From Tubulanus polymorphus (taxonomy: Eukaryota > Nemertea > Palaeonemertea > Tubulaniformes > Tubulanidae), in the NCBI RefSeq assembly GCF_964204645.1, contig NC_134029.1:7926850-7990849 (forward strand): a stretch of 64,000 nucleotides of DNA. The letters run 5' to 3'. The stretch's first letter is position 1. Each line of letters begins with the position of its first letter. The notes under the pieces are model-generated. The model was not told the DNA's origin. It made no database searches and was given only the letters and a program-made list of their open reading frames with translations. Below are positions 61,301-64,000 of the stretch, piece by piece. Both the position numbers and the translations under genes were made by a program.

Positions 61301-61398
61301 TCATATACTGGAGTTATTACTTATTGAATTCTCGCATCGACAATTCACGAGATACGTATGAAAATGTGATCACTGTATTCAAACAAGCACCCGTTTAA
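55311..61398 (+). CDS. Glycine-receptor-like anionic Cys-loop ion channel subunit, 9 exons
   Basis: A pentameric ligand-gated chloride channel subunit at the plasma membrane. Exons 55311-55363, 56779-56873, 57987-58054, 58515-58735, 58876-58958, 59179-59316, 60025-60177, 60657-60901 and 61087-61398 close in phase, giving 455 residues. Exon 1 encodes a signal peptide (MGIKWWIWILLSADF). Ligand domain: ILDPTVYQKYYRP, WHDPRLAYQ, ELWLPDTFFSNEK, Cys loop C153-x13-C167, and a second pair C213-x10-C224 in loop C, as in glycine and glutamate-gated chloride receptors. The pore has PAR at 265-267 before M2 (anion selective), then TVLTITTQSS, HVSYVKAIDVWMS and a short charged M3-M4 loop before M4. Introns 1 and 7 use GC donors (GCAAGT at 55364 and 60178). 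Residues match GlyR more than GluCl, but ligand identity needs assay. AATAAA is at 61734. Confidence 0.93.
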
Positions 61399-61780
61399 AA
61401 AAAACCATACGTGGACGCTGTTTTCACGTGAGTTTCACTGGAGCCGACCATTCTTAACAGTGAATTGGACAATCGATCCTAAAACGTCGCCGATATTTTA
61501 TCATTTTCATAGCGATAAAAGACGATTTGACTTCGACTTCAATAATCGCGTCTCTTTAATCTATATAGGCAGAACATTTATTTCAATCGTTCTCCAATGA
61601 TTCAAAAACAATTAATACGCATGCGTGTAAATTAATTGCTTATTATATGATTGTAATGTTTTTAAATGAGTTTTACTTTTAGTTTCGGCAATTTAACGGT
61701 TTCATTTTTCCATATTCACCTTTCTTAAAAATGAATAAAACGAGCTTCTAAGATGGTAACGTTTGATTTATTCGTTGGTT
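61399..61780. other. Convergent 3' UTRs, receptor and Cys-rich peptide genes
   Basis: AATAAA for the receptor is at 61734-61739 on plus. A minus-strand AATAAA at 61772-61767 serves the peptide gene, so the two transcripts probably overlap or abut. Confidence 0.6.
61734..61739 (+). terminator. Polyadenylation signal of the Cys-loop receptor
   Basis: AATAAA 336 bp after the receptor stop codon. Confidence 0.55.
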
Positions 61781-61990
61781 CTATGGCATTGTCGGCATAC
61801 AATCCGGTCCACACTCGTTAAAATAGTGTTCCGTGTTGGAGCAACATTCTTCGTGCGAAACACCCGGCCCGATGCAACCTTGAACGATGCAAACGTAACA
61901 AGCGTTATTCTCGGCCGCGTTTGAGCAGCCTTGAACTCCAGTAGCGACGAACAGCAATCCAGTAAGCAAAACCAATCGCTTGAATCCCAT
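61781..61990 (-). CDS. Small secreted 8-cysteine peptide, 69 aa
   Basis: A 69-residue precursor with a signal peptide (LVLLTGLLFVATGVQG, likely cut before CSN) and a mature chain of about 48 residues with eight cysteines spaced C-x8-C-x2-C-x4-C-x9-CC-x9-C-x3-C, implying four disulfides. I do not recognise the family; the spacing suits a secreted disulfide-rich peptide, and the role is unknown. The coding part is one exon. A TTCATTTTAG acceptor 18 bp upstream of the ATG points to a non-coding first exon. The minus-strand AATAAA lies just after the stop. Its neighbours are the convergent Cys-loop receptor and the acetyltransferase gene at 63344. Confidence 0.75.
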   Translation of the reverse strand: MGFKRLVLLTGLLFVATGVQGCSNAAENNACYVCIVQGCIGPGVSHEECCSNTEHYFNECGPDCMPTMP

Positions 61991-63343
61991 GTTGAATGTT
62001 GATTTGTCCTAAAATGAATACGTAAAATATCAATATGCGTCGAAATAGAGACCAAATGAGTCTGCATTAAGATTTATCGAAATATAAATTTGAAATGTCA
62101 CTGAGCGAATTATCCTGAATGAGGGCTTCCAGATCCCCCTTTCGTAACTCGAGGATAGTACCCCTTTTTAGCGATCATTGCCCCTTATTTCGGGTGCTAC
62201 CCTTCAAGCTCTGGATCCGCCCTTGTGGAGGGAGACTATAAAATACCTCTTATTTGCAATCAACAGAAAATACAAACTTGGCTGAATGAAATATAACAAA
62301 GTTACTAACAATACATATATGTACACTATTTACCACATACTAATTATTGGAGGTATATATACATCTAAACCTTTCTTTATGAATTTTGCAAAGTGGATTG
62401 TAGGATTTTTCAGAATATCATTAATTAGATTGTAATTAAAAATAAAATGTAATTCATCGCCTAAAACATCACAAGCGGAACATAATCTTTCATTTCTATT
62501 TAACTGAAAGTGTGATAATTCATTTACAGGCAAAAGGTACCCAATTCTGAATTCGAATAAGTTTATTACTAACCTGCATGATGTGACGTTCCCATCGACG
62601 GTCGTTTGGCGAATCTTCAAAAACAAATTCGCCTATTATATAGTTGTTTGAATCAGATAAAAAAATACGATATGATAAACAGCTACGAAACACAACTGGT
62701 TATCAACTTCCCATCTTGCGAGTCTATCCGCCTCAGAAGATTTGTATTCAGCGATATTCAAATATGGCGATACCGATATTTGAATATCATCACCATCGAG
62801 AATCTATTGGAATATATAAATGTAAAACAGGATTCTGAAGACTTGAAATATATTTGAAGTGTCTGTGTTGTCACGATATTCGGCTTTTTTCAAAGAATCG
62901 ACTAAACTTGCAAAAAACTAAGATAATTTCAGCCTTCGGCAATTATCGGCAATAGGCACCTAAAGAACGCCTTTTCCTAAATGTTCACGGAACTACAAAA
63001 AAAGGACACCGTCCATTCCAAGACAACAAAGGCAAAAAATAAAAAATATACAAATAAACGGAATATTTTATCAAGACAGAATATAATAGACCTTATTCAC
63101 TGATATCATGAGTACTATTCACATGCGTCATATTGGCCGTCAACTGCGACTTCTATACTTCAGATAGTTGCTTGCGCTTGGCAGCCAGTATGACGCGATG
63201 TGACTTCAGACGAACAGGGTTTATTATATATATGCGACACATAAACATATCATAAACATATATAGGTCAATATCAGCGCAGCGTCAACGTGTACATTGCC
63301 CATTACTGTTATATTGATCAACACTGAATCATATATATCAAAC
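61991..63343. other. Intergenic with a LINE remnant
   Basis: A decayed LINE piece is at 62330-62626. The 5' leader of the Cys-rich peptide gene and the acetyltransferase promoter must also lie here. No further gene was recognised. Confidence 0.45.
62330..62626 (-). mobile_element. LINE reverse-transcriptase C-terminal remnant
   Basis: Minus-strand text FEFRIGYLLPVNELSHFQ, ERLCSACDVLGDELHFIF and FAKFIKKGLDVY matches the C-terminal zinc-binding end (CxxC...H) of LINE reverse transcriptases. No upstream RT domain remains, so it is a 5'-truncated pseudogene. Confidence 0.6.
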
Positions 63344-64000
63344 ATGTCTGAGTATAAGATACGAAAAGCGGTAAAAGAGGACTGCAAATGTATCCTCGGT
63401 TACATTAAGGTAAGGAAACGATAACCTTCGACAAGAGATTCAGATAAGGTACTTGCACCTTAGTGATTGAACGCGTCAATTCTGTCGTATGATTCAATTT
63501 TCATTCAATGATTATACGTTCCGTTTGTTATGTGTTGGATTATTTGCAGGAATTAGCAGAATTTGAAAAAATGTTGGACGATGTGAAGATATCGTCTGAA
63601 GGTATGTTTTTATGATATATTATACAATATCACATTTTTGTTTCTCGCTTGATAGATATATAGACCTTTAAATGCATGAAAAACGGTATTCATAGCACTT
63701 GACGTGCATCAGCCCAGCTATACATGCAGATTCGTTTATATTTCAATTCAGATTTAGAGCGAGATGGATTCGGTGATAAACCGCTTTACCAATGCCTAGT
63801 GGCGGAGGAAAATACAGGTAAAATACAACATCTAATGAACTATAGAGTGGAACCTCGTTACAACGAACTTCACCGGACCAGAAAATATGTTCGTTAGAAA
63901 CGATAGTTCGTTAAAATCAGTGTGAAATTGATTACATTTTCTTACTTGAGATGAAATTTTATAATTGTTATATCCGATGAATCGTTGTATTCGAGTTCTT
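63344..64000 (+). CDS. SAT1/SAT2-type diamine N-acetyltransferase (GNAT), 5' part only
   Basis: The first three exons, 63344-63409, 63550-63601 and 63752-63817, are in phase (0,1,1) and encode 61 residues: MSEYKIRKAVKEDCKCILGYIK, then ELAEFEKMLDDVKISSE, then DLERDGFGDKPLYQCLVAEE. This is the N-terminal GNAT region of the spermidine/spermine (or thialysine) acetyltransferase family: the IRxAxxxDC start, the IKELAEFEK helix and the DGFG..PLYQCLVAE strand are diagnostic. Such enzymes acetylate polyamines or related amines with acetyl-CoA in the cytosol. The acetyl-CoA binding motif lies beyond the right edge. A repeat end (GTGGAACCTCGTTACAACGA) starts at 63845 in the following intron. Confidence 0.88.

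Overview
The window is nuclear DNA from a bilaterian invertebrate. Nearly every gene is split by short GT-AG introns, genes end in AATAAA signals, intergenic DNA is AT-rich, and many fold-back (MITE-like) repeats and decayed LINE tails are present. Gene content (sarcalumenin, an anionic Cys-loop receptor, a Graf-type BAR/RhoGAP protein, intron-rich GALT, IGHMBP2 and IK) fits a spiralian such as a mollusc, annelid or brachiopod. That placement is an inference, not something the sequence proves.

Layout, left to right. 1-1738 (-): first coding exon of a GRAF-type RhoGAP, the rest lying off the left edge. 2533-13076 (-): complete 9-exon GALT. Its 6.1-kb intron 6 carries two tandem, opposite-strand genes for small secreted proteins (4374-7115 and 8459-9430), which I regard as the most novel content. 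13509-18702 (+): a 1336-residue acidic/basic nuclear protein with a TAT-SF1-like N-terminal motif, divergent from GALT across a promoter with two perfect CRE palindromes. 20577-30319 (-): complete 14-exon IGHMBP2 helicase. 30559-37368 (+): complete 16-exon IK/RED splicing factor, divergent from IGHMBP2 with 239 bp between start codons. 39739-43001 (-): 4-exon MFSD6-type transporter. 43325-48313 (+): 6-exon sarcalumenin, divergent from MFSD6 with 323 bp between starts. 49456-51418 (+): two-exon UQCR11, the smallest subunit of respiratory complex III. 52497-52796 (+): intronless 99-residue orphan. 53588-54517 (-): intronless class A GPCR. 55311-61398 (+): 9-exon glycine-receptor-like Cys-loop channel using two GC-AG introns. 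61781-61990 (-): small secreted 8-cysteine peptide. 63344-end (+): first three exons of a SAT1/SAT2-type GNAT acetyltransferase.

The genes do not form a pathway. They are mainly housekeeping genes in head-to-head and tail-to-tail pairs, plus small lineage-specific secreted or orphan genes. All exon maps were built by hand from splice consensus, reading phase and protein-family conservation. For GALT, IGHMBP2, IK, MFSD6, SRL, UQCR11 and the Cys-loop receptor every junction closes in phase, so these models are strong.

Repeats fill introns and gaps: (i) a Mutator-like fold-back with 9-bp target duplications inserted in a hAT-like fold-back with 8-bp duplications (43498-44112); (ii) a two-hairpin element with full or partial copies at 13911, 49667, 49911, 50641 and 50917; (iii) a TA-flanked fold-back hosting another (44634-44850); (iv) a poly-G/CAATTG array at 29572-29660 that looks like an amplified terminal repeat; and several older families.
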